A DNA stretch of 41,303 nt, taken from Deltaproteobacteria bacterium (GTDB taxonomy: Bacteria > Myxococcota_A > Polyangia > Haliangiales > Haliangiaceae). The notes below the pieces were generated by a model. It had not been told where the DNA came from and made no database searches. It saw only the letters and a program-made list of their open reading frames with translations. How positions within the stretch are numbered: position 1 is the stretch's first letter; every line of letters starts with the position of its first letter. The stretch covers positions 1 through 41,303 of the forward strand of contig JAFAOG010000362.1 of assembly GCA_019237945.1 (NCBI GenBank). The letters run 5' to 3'. Positions 1 to 9,061 of the stretch are shown in pieces. A program made the position numbers and the translations under genes.

Positions 1-1076
<1,076 letters not shown>

Positions 1077-1097
1077 GCCGCGAACGTAGCAGGACGT

Positions 1098-2444
1098 TCA
1101 GGCGCCCGCGCGGATCTTGCCGTCGCGCTGCGCTTCGTGGAGCAGATCGAGGACCTCGTCGTCGGAGATCTGGTGGAAGTCCTGGTACCAGGCGCTGACC
1201 GACATCAGATTCTGCGGCTGGGACAGGCAGACGACCTCGTCGGCTTCGCGGCGCAGCGTCGCGGCGGCATCGGAGGCGGCGACGGGCGCGGCGACGACGA
1301 CCCACGCAGCGCCCCGCTTGCGCGCCCCGCGGATCGCGGCCCGCAGGGTTCCGCCGGTCGCGATGCCGTCATCGACGAGCACGACCGTCTTGCCGTGCAC
1401 ATCGGGCGGCGCCGCGTTGCCGCGGTAGAGCTGCGCATGGCGGCGGATCTCGGACGCCTTCTGGTGGACGATCGCGAGCAAGTCATGCGAGGTCGCGCCC
1501 GACCAGCGCACCATCGAGTCGTCGAGGACGAGCGCCGCGCCTTCCGCGAGCGCGCCCATGCCGATCTCGGGCTGGATCGGCATGCCGATCTTGCGCACGA
1601 GCCAGACGTCGAGCGCGGCATCGAGCGCGCGCGCGATCGGATCGGCGACCGCGACGCCGCCGCGCGGCAGGCCGCAGATCACGAGCGGGCGGCCGGCCAG
1701 GTGGACCAGCGATGCGGCGAGCCGTTCGCCGGCGGCCTCGCGATCGCGGAACTGACGGCCCCACGGTGCCCGCGCCGGCAGTGCGGGTAGTGCGCGCGCG
1801 AAGTGGTCGCGGCACCACTCGGCGGTGAGCTCGGCGACCTCGTCGAGGGCGCCCGCTTCGTCGAAGTGATGCCCGGCGCCCGGGATGATCGCGAGCTGCG
1901 TCAGCGCCGTCATGTTGCCGAGCGCGACGCGATCGAGCTCGAGCCCGGCGTGGTCGTTGCCCCCGACGATGAACAGCGTCGGTGCGCGCACGATCGGCAG
2001 CGCGCGGCCCGCGAGATCGGCGCGCCCGGCGCGCGACACGACGGCGCGGATCAGCTCGGGCTTGCGCGAGGCGACGCACAGCGCAGCCGCGGCCCCGGTG
2101 CCCTCGCCGACGAGCGCGATCGGCAGGTGCGAGAGGCTCGACTCGTCGGTGACCCATGCGGTGACCGCGAGCAGGCGCTCGGCGAGCAGGTCGATGTCGA
2201 ACCGCAGCGACGAGTCGATCCGATCGAAGTGTTCCTCGCGCTCGGTCAACAGATCGACAACTAGCGTGGCGAGCCCGCGCGCACGGAGCGCCTCCGCCAC
2301 GTAACGGGTGCGTGCGGTCGCGGCACCTGCCTGGGCGAAGATCGCGAGCCCGATCGGGCCCTGGGGCACAGCGAGCCCGGCGCGCAGGATCACAGCGCCG
2401 GCAGAAACCCGGATTTCTTCAACGAGGTCATGGCGGCCGAGCAT
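1098..2444 (-). CDS. Fusion of an alpha/beta-hydrolase-like domain and a phosphoribosyltransferase-like domain
   Basis: The 448-residue protein has two parts. Residues 1-215 resemble the dienelactone-hydrolase-like alpha/beta hydrolases that occur beside or fused to PRTases. Residues 228-448 are a type I phosphoribosyltransferase fold with the PRPP loop VVLVDDGIATGGT at 354-366. In the hydrolase half the acid (Asp164 in VGGND) and the His (GAGHH, 190s) are present. The nucleophile elbow, however, reads GEGTG at 113-117, where homologues have a GxSxG-type motif with Ser, so the catalytic serine appears replaced by Gly115. The PRTase substrate is unknown. The gene lies on the same strand as the neighbouring NtrC gene, 21 bases from it, which hints at co-transcription. 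The start is the ATG at 2444. Family assignment is good; the actual reaction is not known. Confidence 0.85.
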   Translation of the reverse strand: MLGRHDLVEEIRVSAGAVILRAGLAVPQGPIGLAIFAQAGAATARTRYVAEALRARGLATLVVDLLTEREEHFDRIDSSLRFDIDLLAERLLAVTAWVTDESSLSHLPIALVGEGTGAAAALCVASRKPELIRAVVSRAGRADLAGRALPIVRAPTLFIVGGNDHAGLELDRVALGNMTALTQLAIIPGAGHHFDEAGALDEVAELTAEWCRDHFARALPALPARAPWGRQFRDREAAGERLAASLVHLAGRPLVICGLPRGGVAVADPIARALDAALDVWLVRKIGMPIQPEIGMGALAEGAALVLDDSMVRWSGATSHDLLAIVHQKASEIRRHAQLYRGNAAPPDVHGKTVVLVDDGIATGGTLRAAIRGARKRGAAWVVVAAPVAASDAAATLRREADEVVCLSQPQNLMSVSAWYQDFHQISDDEVLDLLHEAQRDGKIRAGA

Positions 2445-2480
2445 GCGCTATCGCGATTGCACGCGATGTGCCCCTCACCC

Positions 2481-3173
2481 TCAGAAACTTCCGGCGGTTG
2501 CGAGTCCGACCCCGCCATCGACGAGCGTCGGCGTCAGCGAGTCGAGCGGCGTCGCGTGATGCGGATGGGCGATCGCGACGATGCCGCGAACCGCGAGCGC
2601 GCCCGAGATGCCGGCGGCCGCGGTGTAGAGCAACGCGTGACCGCCGTCGTTCGTCTCGTGGGCGCGGTAGGCGAGGAACGCGGCACCCGCGGCAAGCGGC
2701 GCATTGATCGCGGTCTCGACGATCGGGTGCTCGTGGTCGTCGTCGGCGAGGAACACGAGCGCCTGGAGCGCGTACGCGCTGCCGGCGGTCCACGTCACGG
2801 CACTGCCGTGGTAGCGGCTCCAGTCGACGTTCGCATGCTCGAGGCCGTGCACGAGCATCGCGCCATGCGCGACCGTCAGGCCGGCGAACGGCAGCGCCCA
2901 TGCGCTGTGATCCTCGATCGACGCGACGGTGCCGGTTGCCCAGATCGCGGTGAACAGGCCGTTGAACGCGATGTCGCCGCCGACGTACTCCTGATCGTCG
3001 CGATCGTTCGCGAGGTCGTGGCCGGCAAAGTACAGCGTGCCGTAGCCGTAGCCGCCGAGCATCGCGAGCCCGAGGCCATAGCCGACCTCGTCGGGGATCC
3101 AGGCGGCGTCGGGGCAGGCGTCGGCGCGCTGCGACGCGACGAGGAGCGCGAGCACGAGGGCGATCCGCTTCAT
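2481..3173 (-). CDS. Hypothetical exported/membrane protein
   Basis: I do not recognise this 230-residue protein. It opens with MKRIALVLALLVASQRADA, a clear signal peptide probably cut after ADA. Several hydrophobic segments follow (GYGLGLAMLGGYGYG, ALPFAGLTVAHGAMLVHG, AINAPLAAGAAFLAYRA, AAGISGALAVRGIVAIAH), so it may sit in the inner membrane with about four to five helices. His and Asp clusters (DDDHEHP, AHPHH) lie between the helices. The start is the ATG at 3173. It sits on the same strand as the MFS gene upstream (gap 40 bases) and the hydrolase-PRTase gene downstream (gap 36 bases). Reading frame and codon use look genuine; the function is unknown. Confidence 0.75.
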   Translation of the reverse strand: MKRIALVLALLVASQRADACPDAAWIPDEVGYGLGLAMLGGYGYGTLYFAGHDLANDRDDQEYVGGDIAFNGLFTAIWATGTVASIEDHSAWALPFAGLTVAHGAMLVHGLEHANVDWSRYHGSAVTWTAGSAYALQALVFLADDDHEHPIVETAINAPLAAGAAFLAYRAHETNDGGHALLYTAAAGISGALAVRGIVAIAHPHHATPLDSLTPTLVDGGVGLATAGSF

Positions 3174-3213
3174 GCTCCATGAGACGTCCGACGCCGCGAA
3201 GGGCTTCCGCAGA

Positions 3214-4413
3214 TCACGCGGACTTCACGCGCCGCCCCGACCACATCACCACACCCGCGCCGAGGACGAGCGCGACGCTCGCGACGATGCCGACCGCGAC
3301 CCGGTCGTGATCGTAGAGCCAGCCGAGCAGCACGCTGCCCACCCACCACGCGATGCCGAACACGACGTAGTAGAGGCCGTAGGCGCGGCCACGCTGCGCG
3401 CGCGGGACGATCGCCGCGATCATCGCCTTGCCGGTCGAGTTCGTCGCCGCGCTGACGAGCGACCACAGCACGATGCCGCCGAGCGCGATCCACAAGCTGC
3501 CGGTGAACACGAGCAGGCCATATCCCGCGCCTGCGATCACGAACGCGGCGAGCACGGCCGCGCCGGTCCCTCCGCGCGCGCGATTGCGATCGAACAACAG
3601 GCCGGCGACGAGCGACACGACGCCGTCGACACCCATCGCCGCCGAGTACGCGATCGGCAGCCACTGCGCCGACAGCACGCCGCGCTTCTCGAGGTGGTAC
3701 GCGAGCAGCGGCCAGTCGGCGAGGCCGATCGCGACGAGCGCGACGCCGACGAGATAGATCCGGTAGGACGGCCCGAGCTGACCGCCTTCCTGCGGTGCGT
3801 CGCCTTCGAGCGAGCGCGGATCGGGATACAGGCGTCGCGCGCGCAGCAGCACGAGGACACTGAGGGCGGCGGGGATCGCGAGCAGCACGAATGCCCAGCC
3901 AAAGCCCGAGAGCGTGCGGCCCTTCCACGCGAGCACGCCGGCGACCGCGAGCGGCCCGATCAGCGCGCCCGCCTGATCCATCGCCTCGTTGATCGCGAAC
4001 GCCTTGCCGGCGCCGAGGTCGCTCGCGGCAAACGAGGTCAGCGTCGACTTCGCGGGCGAGCGGAAGCCCTTGCCGAGCCGCTCGAGCGCGACGAGCCCCG
4101 CGACGGCCGGCCACGAGCCGGCGAGCGCGAGCAGCGGCACGGCGATCAGGTTCGTCGCGTAGCCGGCGATCGTGATCAGCCAGTACGCCTGCGTACGATC
4201 GGCGAGCGATCCCGAGACATAGCGAAGGGCGTAGCCGACGGCCTCGCCGGTCCCCGAGACGATCCCGACGGCCGTGCCGCTCGCGCCGAGCAGCGCGAGG
4301 TATGGGCCGATCGCCGAGCGCATGCCCTCGTAGCAAAGATCCGCAAACAGGCTCACGAACCCGAGCAGGATCACGAAATGTCGTGCGCGCAGGTGGCGAT
4401 CGGCGTCTGGCAC
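3214..4413 (-). CDS. Major facilitator superfamily transporter
   Basis: This 399-residue inner-membrane carrier has about 12 hydrophobic helices in two halves separated by a hydrophilic loop (RARRLYPDPRSLEGD and following). The MFS loop 2-3 signature is recognisable in GSLADRTQAYW. The LERLGKGFRSPAKSTL segment is typical of a subgroup of MFS proteins of unknown substrate. The C-terminal half carries the GRAYGLYYVVFGIAWW pattern common to MFS helices 10-11. The start is the GTG at 4413, 63 bases from the divergent hemerythrin gene, so the two probably share a promoter region. The substrate cannot be told from sequence; drug or metabolite efflux are both possible. Confidence 0.85.
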   Translation of the reverse strand: MPDADRHLRARHFVILLGFVSLFADLCYEGMRSAIGPYLALLGASGTAVGIVSGTGEAVGYALRYVSGSLADRTQAYWLITIAGYATNLIAVPLLALAGSWPAVAGLVALERLGKGFRSPAKSTLTSFAASDLGAGKAFAINEAMDQAGALIGPLAVAGVLAWKGRTLSGFGWAFVLLAIPAALSVLVLLRARRLYPDPRSLEGDAPQEGGQLGPSYRIYLVGVALVAIGLADWPLLAYHLEKRGVLSAQWLPIAYSAAMGVDGVVSLVAGLLFDRNRARGGTGAAVLAAFVIAGAGYGLLVFTGSLWIALGGIVLWSLVSAATNSTGKAMIAAIVPRAQRGRAYGLYYVVFGIAWWVGSVLLGWLYDHDRVAVGIVASVALVLGAGVVMWSGRRVKSA

Positions 4414-4476
4414 TACAGGACCTTTGTATCCAATGGGAACGCCATCTGCACCCTCCCGGGCAGGAGGAACTTAGAC

Positions 4477-4995
4477 ATGCCTAGCAAGACGGATGAGTTG
4501 ATCTCGCAAGGACTTGGTAAGGCGAAGGTGATGAAGGGGGCCATCAAGGGCCTCGGCGGGGTGTTTCGCACGCTGATGGAACAGCACGGCCAGGCCTCGG
4601 GCCTGCTCCACCGCATCAAGAGCTCGGATGACGTCGCGAAGCGCGCCGAGCTGTGGGAGACCGTGCGCGCTCAGCTGCTCGCCCACGAGCGCTCCGAGAT
4701 GGAGGTCATCTATCGCGAGCTGCACTACGACCCGCGCACGCGCGCGATCGCCGAGCACCACGACCAGGAGGCCGGCGAGCTCGAGGCGTTGATTCGCGAG
4801 CTCGATGCGCTGCCGGTGGGTGACGTTCAGTGGGCCGAGACGTTCGATACGCTGGTCGAGCGCGTCCAGCACCACGTGTCGGAAGAGGAAGGCGAGATCT
4901 TCCCGAAGGCGCAGGACGTCCTCGGCAAGGATCGCGTCAAGTCGCTCGACGCCACACTGCACGACGCGTTCGACGCGCAGCTACGGATGGCGTAG
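4477..4995 (+). CDS. Hemerythrin HHE cation-binding domain protein
   Basis: This 172-residue all-helical cytoplasmic protein is related to hemerythrin-like HHE proteins, which bind di-iron (or other metals) for oxygen, NO or redox sensing or repair. Putative ligands are spread over four helices: EQHGQ near 34, LLAHERSE near 70, EHHDQE near 90, and VQHHVSEEEGEIFP in the last helix. The ATG at 4477 follows a strong Shine-Dalgarno AGGAGG at 4462-4467, which fixes the start. Its 3' end overlaps the convergent permease gene by 15 bases. A second HHE protein lies at 8491 on the other side of that transport operon. The physiological ligand is not known. Confidence 0.88.
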   Translation: MPSKTDELISQGLGKAKVMKGAIKGLGGVFRTLMEQHGQASGLLHRIKSSDDVAKRAELWETVRAQLLAHERSEMEVIYRELHYDPRTRAIAEHHDQEAGELEALIRELDALPVGDVQWAETFDTLVERVQHHVSEEEGEIFPKAQDVLGKDRVKSLDATLHDAFDAQLRMA

Positions 4996-5901
4996 CCGCG
5001 GATCGAGGCGCATCAGCACGAGGTCGACGAGCAGGTTCGCGATCGCGATCGCGATTGCCGACACGAGCACGACTCCCAGGATCAACGGGATGTCGACCTC
5101 GACGACCGCGAGCAGCACCTCGCGCCCGATCCCCGGCCACGCGAAGATGTACTCGGTGACGACCGCGCCGCCGAGCAGCACGCCGAGGTCGAGCCCGGCG
5201 AGCGTGACGAGCGGTCCGAGCGCGTTGCGCAGCCCGTGGCGGAGCACGATCGTGCGCTCCGGCAGGCCCTTCGCGCGCGCGGTGCGGATGTAGTCCTCGC
5301 CGAGCGCGTCGACGAGCTCGCTGCGAACGGTGCGCGCGTAGTAGGCGACGCCGACCGTCGCGAGCGTCGCGGCGGGCAGCACGAGATGCGCGAGCCCGCC
5401 GTAGCCGCCGATCGGGAACCAGCCGAAGCGATACGCGAACACGTAGAGCAGCAGCGTTCCGACGAAGAACGTCGGCGCGCTCTGGCCGACGAGCCCCGCG
5501 AACGTCGCGGCACGATCCGGCCAGCGATTCTTGCGCAGCGCAGCTGCGATGCCGAGCGGGATGCCGACGAGCAGCTGCAAGACGATCGCGGCAAGCGCGA
5601 GCTGCGCGGTCGGCCACAACCGCGACGCCAGGATCGCGGTGACCGGGCGCCCGGTGCGATAGCTCTCGCCGAGATCGCCGTGCGCGAGGTGGCCGACGTA
5701 GCAGCCGTACTGGCCGAGGAAACCCTTGTCGAGGCAGTAGTACGCGCGCGCCCGCTGGACGAGCTCGGGCGTCGCGTGCGGGCCGAGCATCGTCTTCGCG
5801 GGGTCGGCGGGGATCAGCGTGATCATCGCGAACGTCGCCGTGATCACGAACCACACGACGACGAGCGACCAGCCGATGCGGCGCGCGATCAGCGTCATCA
5901 T
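4981..5901 (-). CDS. Peptide-type ABC transporter permease, DppB/OppB family
   Basis: This inner-membrane permease of 306 residues belongs to the dipeptide/oligopeptide/nickel importer class. It has an N-terminal helix (SLVVVWFVITATFAMITLIP) followed by the DppB hallmark PADPAKTMLG, five further helices and the cytoplasmic EAA loop (ALGEDYIRTARAKGLPE) that docks the ATPase. It ends DPRLRHP, as DppB proteins often do. The start codon overlaps the stop of the binding-protein gene (ATGA at 5901-5898), showing translational coupling as the third gene of the operon. A second ATG lies immediately after the first. No ATP-binding subunit is encoded in the window, so an ATPase must be supplied from elsewhere. 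Confidence 0.92.
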   Translation of the reverse strand: MMTLIARRIGWSLVVVWFVITATFAMITLIPADPAKTMLGPHATPELVQRARAYYCLDKGFLGQYGCYVGHLAHGDLGESYRTGRPVTAILASRLWPTAQLALAAIVLQLLVGIPLGIAAALRKNRWPDRAATFAGLVGQSAPTFFVGTLLLYVFAYRFGWFPIGGYGGLAHLVLPAATLATVGVAYYARTVRSELVDALGEDYIRTARAKGLPERTIVLRHGLRNALGPLVTLAGLDLGVLLGGAVVTEYIFAWPGIGREVLLAVVEVDIPLILGVVLVSAIAIAIANLLVDLVLMRLDPRLRHP

Positions 5902-7475
5902 CGCGGCACCGGCTTTCCGTCGGGGCCGACGTCGAGCCACGCGCTCGTGTAGTCGCGGCCCCACACCGGATGCGGCTCGTAGCCCTTCACGTACGGCTGC
6001 GTCACCTCGACGCTCTCGCGATGGTAGTTCCAGATCCACGGCGCGTCGTCGTAGAGGATTCGCTCGGCCTTCGCGTAGTCGCCGGCGTCGATCGCGGCGT
6101 CGAGCGCGGGGCTCGCGTAGAACGTGTTGTTGTTGCTGTTCGTATCCGCGATCATGCGCGACGCGAAGTTGACGTCGATGAAGTTGCCGGGATCCGGGAA
6201 GTCGCCGGTCCACGCCCAGAACGAGAACGGGGCGCCGTCGGGGCGGCCGACCTCGGACTGAAACGCCGACAGCGACATCAGTGCGACGCGCACGTGCACG
6301 CCGACCTCGCCGAGATCCGCCTGCAGCGACGCCGCGACCTTCTCCGCCTCCTCGTCGGGAAACGTCACGTACTCGACGTCGAAGCCGTGCGGATAGCCGG
6401 CCTCCGCGAGCAGCGCGCGCGCCTTCGCCGGATCGTGCGGGTACGGCGCGAGGTCCGCTCGGCCCGGCATGCCCGGGGGCAGGATGCCGTGCGACGCGAC
6501 GGCCGCGCCGTTGAGCAGCTTGACCGTGTGGTCCTTGTCGAGCGCGTAGTTGAGCGCCTGGCGCACGCGGCGGTCGTCGAATGGTTTCCGGCGCGTGTTC
6601 ATCCGCACGCCGAACGCGTTGAGGCCGACGGCGCGGTGGAGGTACGGCTGCCACGGCGCCTGCGAGACGAGCCACACGTAGTCCGCGGACGTCAGGCGGT
6701 CGGCGGCGTCGAGCTCGCCGCGCTCGAACATCAGGAACTGGGTGTCGCGCGGGACGCTCTCGAGCACGTCGATCTCGTCGAGGAATACGTGGTCGCCGGG
6801 CTGCAGGTGCGGGTTGCGCAGGAGCGTGATGCGCCGGCCCTCGTCCCACGCGCCGAGCGTGAAGCGTCCCGAGGCGAGCGGCCGCCTGCGCAGCTCCGCA
6901 CCGACCTTCGCGAGGTAGTCGGCAGGCAGCGGCGCCGCGAACGACATCGCGAGCGCGGGCAACAGCAGCCGGTCGGGCTTCGTCAGGTGCAGCACGAGCT
7001 CGCGATCGCCGCGCGCCTCGATGCCCGGGCATGTCGTCGCCTTGCCGGCGAGCATCGCGTCCGCGCCGTCGATCGACGCGAGGTACTGACCGAACGGCGA
7101 CTCCGGCATCGCGAGCACGCGCTCGAGGCTCGTCTTGAAGTCGGCAGCGACGATCGGCCGGCCGTCCTCGTACGTGATGCCGGCGCGGAGCCAGAAGTGC
7201 AGCGTCTTGCCGGCGTCCTCGATCGCGTAGTGCTCGGCGAGCCGCTCGCGCAGCTGCAGCGTGCTGTCGAAGTCGACCAGCGTCGCGTAGATCGAGTGAA
7301 GCACCCAGCTCGACACGTCGTCGTACGCGATCGCGGGATCGAGCGTGCGCAGTTCGTCCTTGACCGAGAGCCGCAGCGTGCCGCCGTCGTGCGGCTGCGC
7401 GTTGCCCGCCGCGCGCCAGTGCGGAGCGCGATCCGGCGCGCTGCACGCCGCGAGGATCAGAAGCAGGCGCTTCAC
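5898..7475 (-). CDS. Periplasmic substrate-binding lipoprotein, family 5 (DppA/OppA-like)
   Basis: This is the solute receptor of a peptide/nickel-type ABC importer. The GTG at 7475 gives VKRLLLILAACSA, a lipoprotein signal with lipobox LAAC, followed by about 510 residues with family-5 landmarks: GGTLRLSV, RTLDPAIAYD, WLRAGITYEDGRPIVAADFK, FRLG-type GRFTLGAWDEGRRI, and VRQALNYALDKDH. The GTGA overlap with the upstream permease stop (7475-7472) supports this start over longer in-frame extensions. It overlaps the downstream permease by 4 bases. The WNYHRESVEV region near the C-terminus is common in oligopeptide-binding proteins. The ligand is unknown; peptides are the default expectation. Confidence 0.92.
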   Translation of the reverse strand: MKRLLLILAACSAPDRAPHWRAAGNAQPHDGGTLRLSVKDELRTLDPAIAYDDVSSWVLHSIYATLVDFDSTLQLRERLAEHYAIEDAGKTLHFWLRAGITYEDGRPIVAADFKTSLERVLAMPESPFGQYLASIDGADAMLAGKATTCPGIEARGDRELVLHLTKPDRLLLPALAMSFAAPLPADYLAKVGAELRRRPLASGRFTLGAWDEGRRITLLRNPHLQPGDHVFLDEIDVLESVPRDTQFLMFERGELDAADRLTSADYVWLVSQAPWQPYLHRAVGLNAFGVRMNTRRKPFDDRRVRQALNYALDKDHTVKLLNGAAVASHGILPPGMPGRADLAPYPHDPAKARALLAEAGYPHGFDVEYVTFPDEEAEKVAASLQADLGEVGVHVRVALMSLSAFQSEVGRPDGAPFSFWAWTGDFPDPGNFIDVNFASRMIADTNSNNNTFYASPALDAAIDAGDYAKAERILYDDAPWIWNYHRESVEVTQPYVKGYEPHPVWGRDYTSAWLDVGPDGKPVPR

Positions 7476-8293
7476 CGGCGCTCCTTGGGATCGAAGCGCG
7501 CGCGCAGCCCCTCGGCGAGCAGATTGAACGCGACGACGGCGGTCAGGATCGCCAGGCCCGGCGCGATCGTCAGCCACGGCGCCGAGCGGTAGTACGCGCG
7601 GGCCTCGAACAGCATGCGCCCCCAGGTCGGCGCGGGTGGCGGCAGCCCGAGCCCGAGATAAGACAGCACGCTCTCCGCGAGGAGGTTCTGCGCGAACGCG
7701 AGTGCCGCGAGCACGGCAACGAGCCCCGCGACGTTCGGCAGGATGTGGCGAACGATGATGCGCAGTGGCGAGCAGCCGACGGCGCGGGCGGCGACGACGT
7801 ACTCGCTGCGCGCGAGCGTCAGCGTCTTGCCGCGGATCACGCGCGCGGTCGTCGTCCAGCCGACGATGCCGAGCGTCAGCACGACCGGCGCGTTCGCGGA
7901 GGCGAGGTCGGCCTCGCGCAACAGCGCCGCGAGCAGGATCGCCAGCAACAGGAACGGGAATGCGAGCACGAGGTCGACGAGCCGCATCAGCACGTTATCG
8001 ATGGCGCCGCCCGCGTAGCCGGCGCACAGGCCGACCACGAGGCCGATCGCCAGCGCGAGCAGCGTCGAGAGCGTCGCGAGCTCGAGCGACGTCGCGGTTC
8101 CGGCGCTGATCCGCGCGAACACGTCGCGCCCGAGATCGTCGGTGCCGAGCAGCGCGTCCCCCGACGGTGAAAGCGGCGCTCCCATCGCGGTCAGGCCGTG
8201 ATCGATATCGGGAGCCAGCGCGTCGCGGTGCGGCAACGCGGCGAGCAGGCAGAGCAGGGCGATCAGCAACGCGCCGACGAGAGCTCCCCGCAT
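7472..8293 (-). CDS. Peptide-type ABC transporter permease, DppC/OppC family
   Basis: This 273-residue inner-membrane permease pairs with the DppB-type protein. It carries the DppC signature HLLGTDDLGRDVFAR-like stretch (here ALLGTDDLGRDVFARI), six hydrophobic segments, the EAA loop (RSEYVVAARAVGCSPLRIIVRHILPN) and the family ending LLAEGLRARFDPKERR. The ATG at 8293 is preferred because the long in-frame extension upstream is low-complexity Arg-rich sequence without family similarity. It is the first gene of the operon, followed by GTGA and ATGA overlaps to the binding protein and DppB. The order C-A-B is less usual than A-B-C-D-F. The promoter should lie in 8294-8490. Confidence 0.91.
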   Translation of the reverse strand: MRGALVGALLIALLCLLAALPHRDALAPDIDHGLTAMGAPLSPSGDALLGTDDLGRDVFARISAGTATSLELATLSTLLALAIGLVVGLCAGYAGGAIDNVLMRLVDLVLAFPFLLLAILLAALLREADLASANAPVVLTLGIVGWTTTARVIRGKTLTLARSEYVVAARAVGCSPLRIIVRHILPNVAGLVAVLAALAFAQNLLAESVLSYLGLGLPPPAPTWGRMLFEARAYYRSAPWLTIAPGLAILTAVVAFNLLAEGLRARFDPKERR

Positions 8294-8432
8294 CGAGTGC
8301 GAGCATATCGCAGGGGCACCTCGCCCGACCGTCTCGTCGGCGCACGCTTGCGCAGCGCGCACGGGCGTGGGCGCGCCGAAAAGCCGTATTTCGCGCCTCC
8401 ACTCTGTACGCCACGTCGCGCGGATGAAGCCT

Positions 8433-8472
8433 GTGTGAACCTGGCAACACCTGCCTAGCTGGGCATTCACAC
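8433..8472. promoter_or_regulatory. Inverted repeat in the divergent dppC-HHE intergenic region
   Basis: The 197-base gap 8294-8490 separates the transport operon from the rightward HHE gene and must hold both promoters. Within it, GTGTGAA (8433-8439) and TTCACAC (8466-8472) form a perfect 7-base inverted repeat with centres 33 bases apart, about three helical turns. It lies 18 bases before the HHE start codon. It could be a two-site operator or a hairpin in the HHE leader. No clear -35/-10 pair could be chosen by eye. Confidence 0.3.
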
Positions 8473-8490
8473 TGCAGCATCCATCACGCC

Positions 8491-8985
8491 ATGACGACGG
8501 ATTTTCTGACGCTGGTGCATCGCGACCACGACGATCTCGAGCGCGCGCTCGACCAGTTGCTGCAGGCAGAGTCCGCCGTAGACATCCGCACGACCCTCGA
8601 CGGCGTACGGCTCGGCCTGACCGCGCACGCGGAAGCCGAGGACATCGTGCTGTACCAGGCACTGACGCGCAGCAACAGCGATCGCGTGATCGAGGCGCTG
8701 GTGCAGGACGCGCACGAGCAGCACGTCGCGCAGGAGAAGGCGCTCGCGTCGCTCGTCAGCTCGCGGCCGCACTCGCCCGAGTGGCGCGACTCGATCCAGC
8801 GCCTGCGCGATCTCGTCCATGACCACGCCGAGCAGGAGGAGAGCCGCATCCTGCCCGCGTTCCGCGAGCTGATGCCGAAGGTGTACGAGGCACTCGCCGG
8901 TGAATTCGCGACGGAGAGGCTGCGTCAGCTCGCGATGCTGCAGCCGAGCGGGCCGATTTCCATTCCTGAACGCGCCGCATCCTAG
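8491..8985 (+). CDS. Hemerythrin HHE cation-binding domain protein
   Basis: This 164-residue helical protein is of the HHE hemerythrin-like family. Candidate metal ligands lie in the usual places: LVHRDHDDLE at 8-17, LTAHAEAEDIVLYQ near 43-56, DAHEQHVAQE near 73-82, and DLVHDHAEQEESRILP near 107-122. It is closer to the standard two-HHE pattern than the protein at 4477. The start is the ATG at 8491, where homology begins at once (MTTDFLTLVHRDHD). Probable roles are di-iron binding or redox/NO response in the cytoplasm, but no partner enzyme is adjacent. It is divergent from the peptide transporter operon and 76 bases ahead of the KimA-type gene. Confidence 0.88.
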   Translation: MTTDFLTLVHRDHDDLERALDQLLQAESAVDIRTTLDGVRLGLTAHAEAEDIVLYQALTRSNSDRVIEALVQDAHEQHVAQEKALASLVSSRPHSPEWRDSIQRLRDLVHDHAEQEESRILPAFRELMPKVYEALAGEFATERLRQLAMLQPSGPISIPERAAS

Positions 8986-9061
8986 GCATCTTTACGCGTT
9001 CTTTACGCCGGCGGCGGGAGCCTTGACGGCGTGCATACGCCGGTAGCTGTACGCATGTTTC

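Noticed and set aside
7476..7577. Longer N-terminus of the binding lipoprotein
   Set aside because: The extension is Arg-rich and overlaps the permease; the GTG at 7475 gives a proper lipobox and a GTGA overlap.
8986..9061. c-di-AMP (ydaO-type) riboswitch ahead of the kimA-like gene
   Set aside because: Only 76 bases separate the genes, too short for that riboswitch, and none of its structure is visible.
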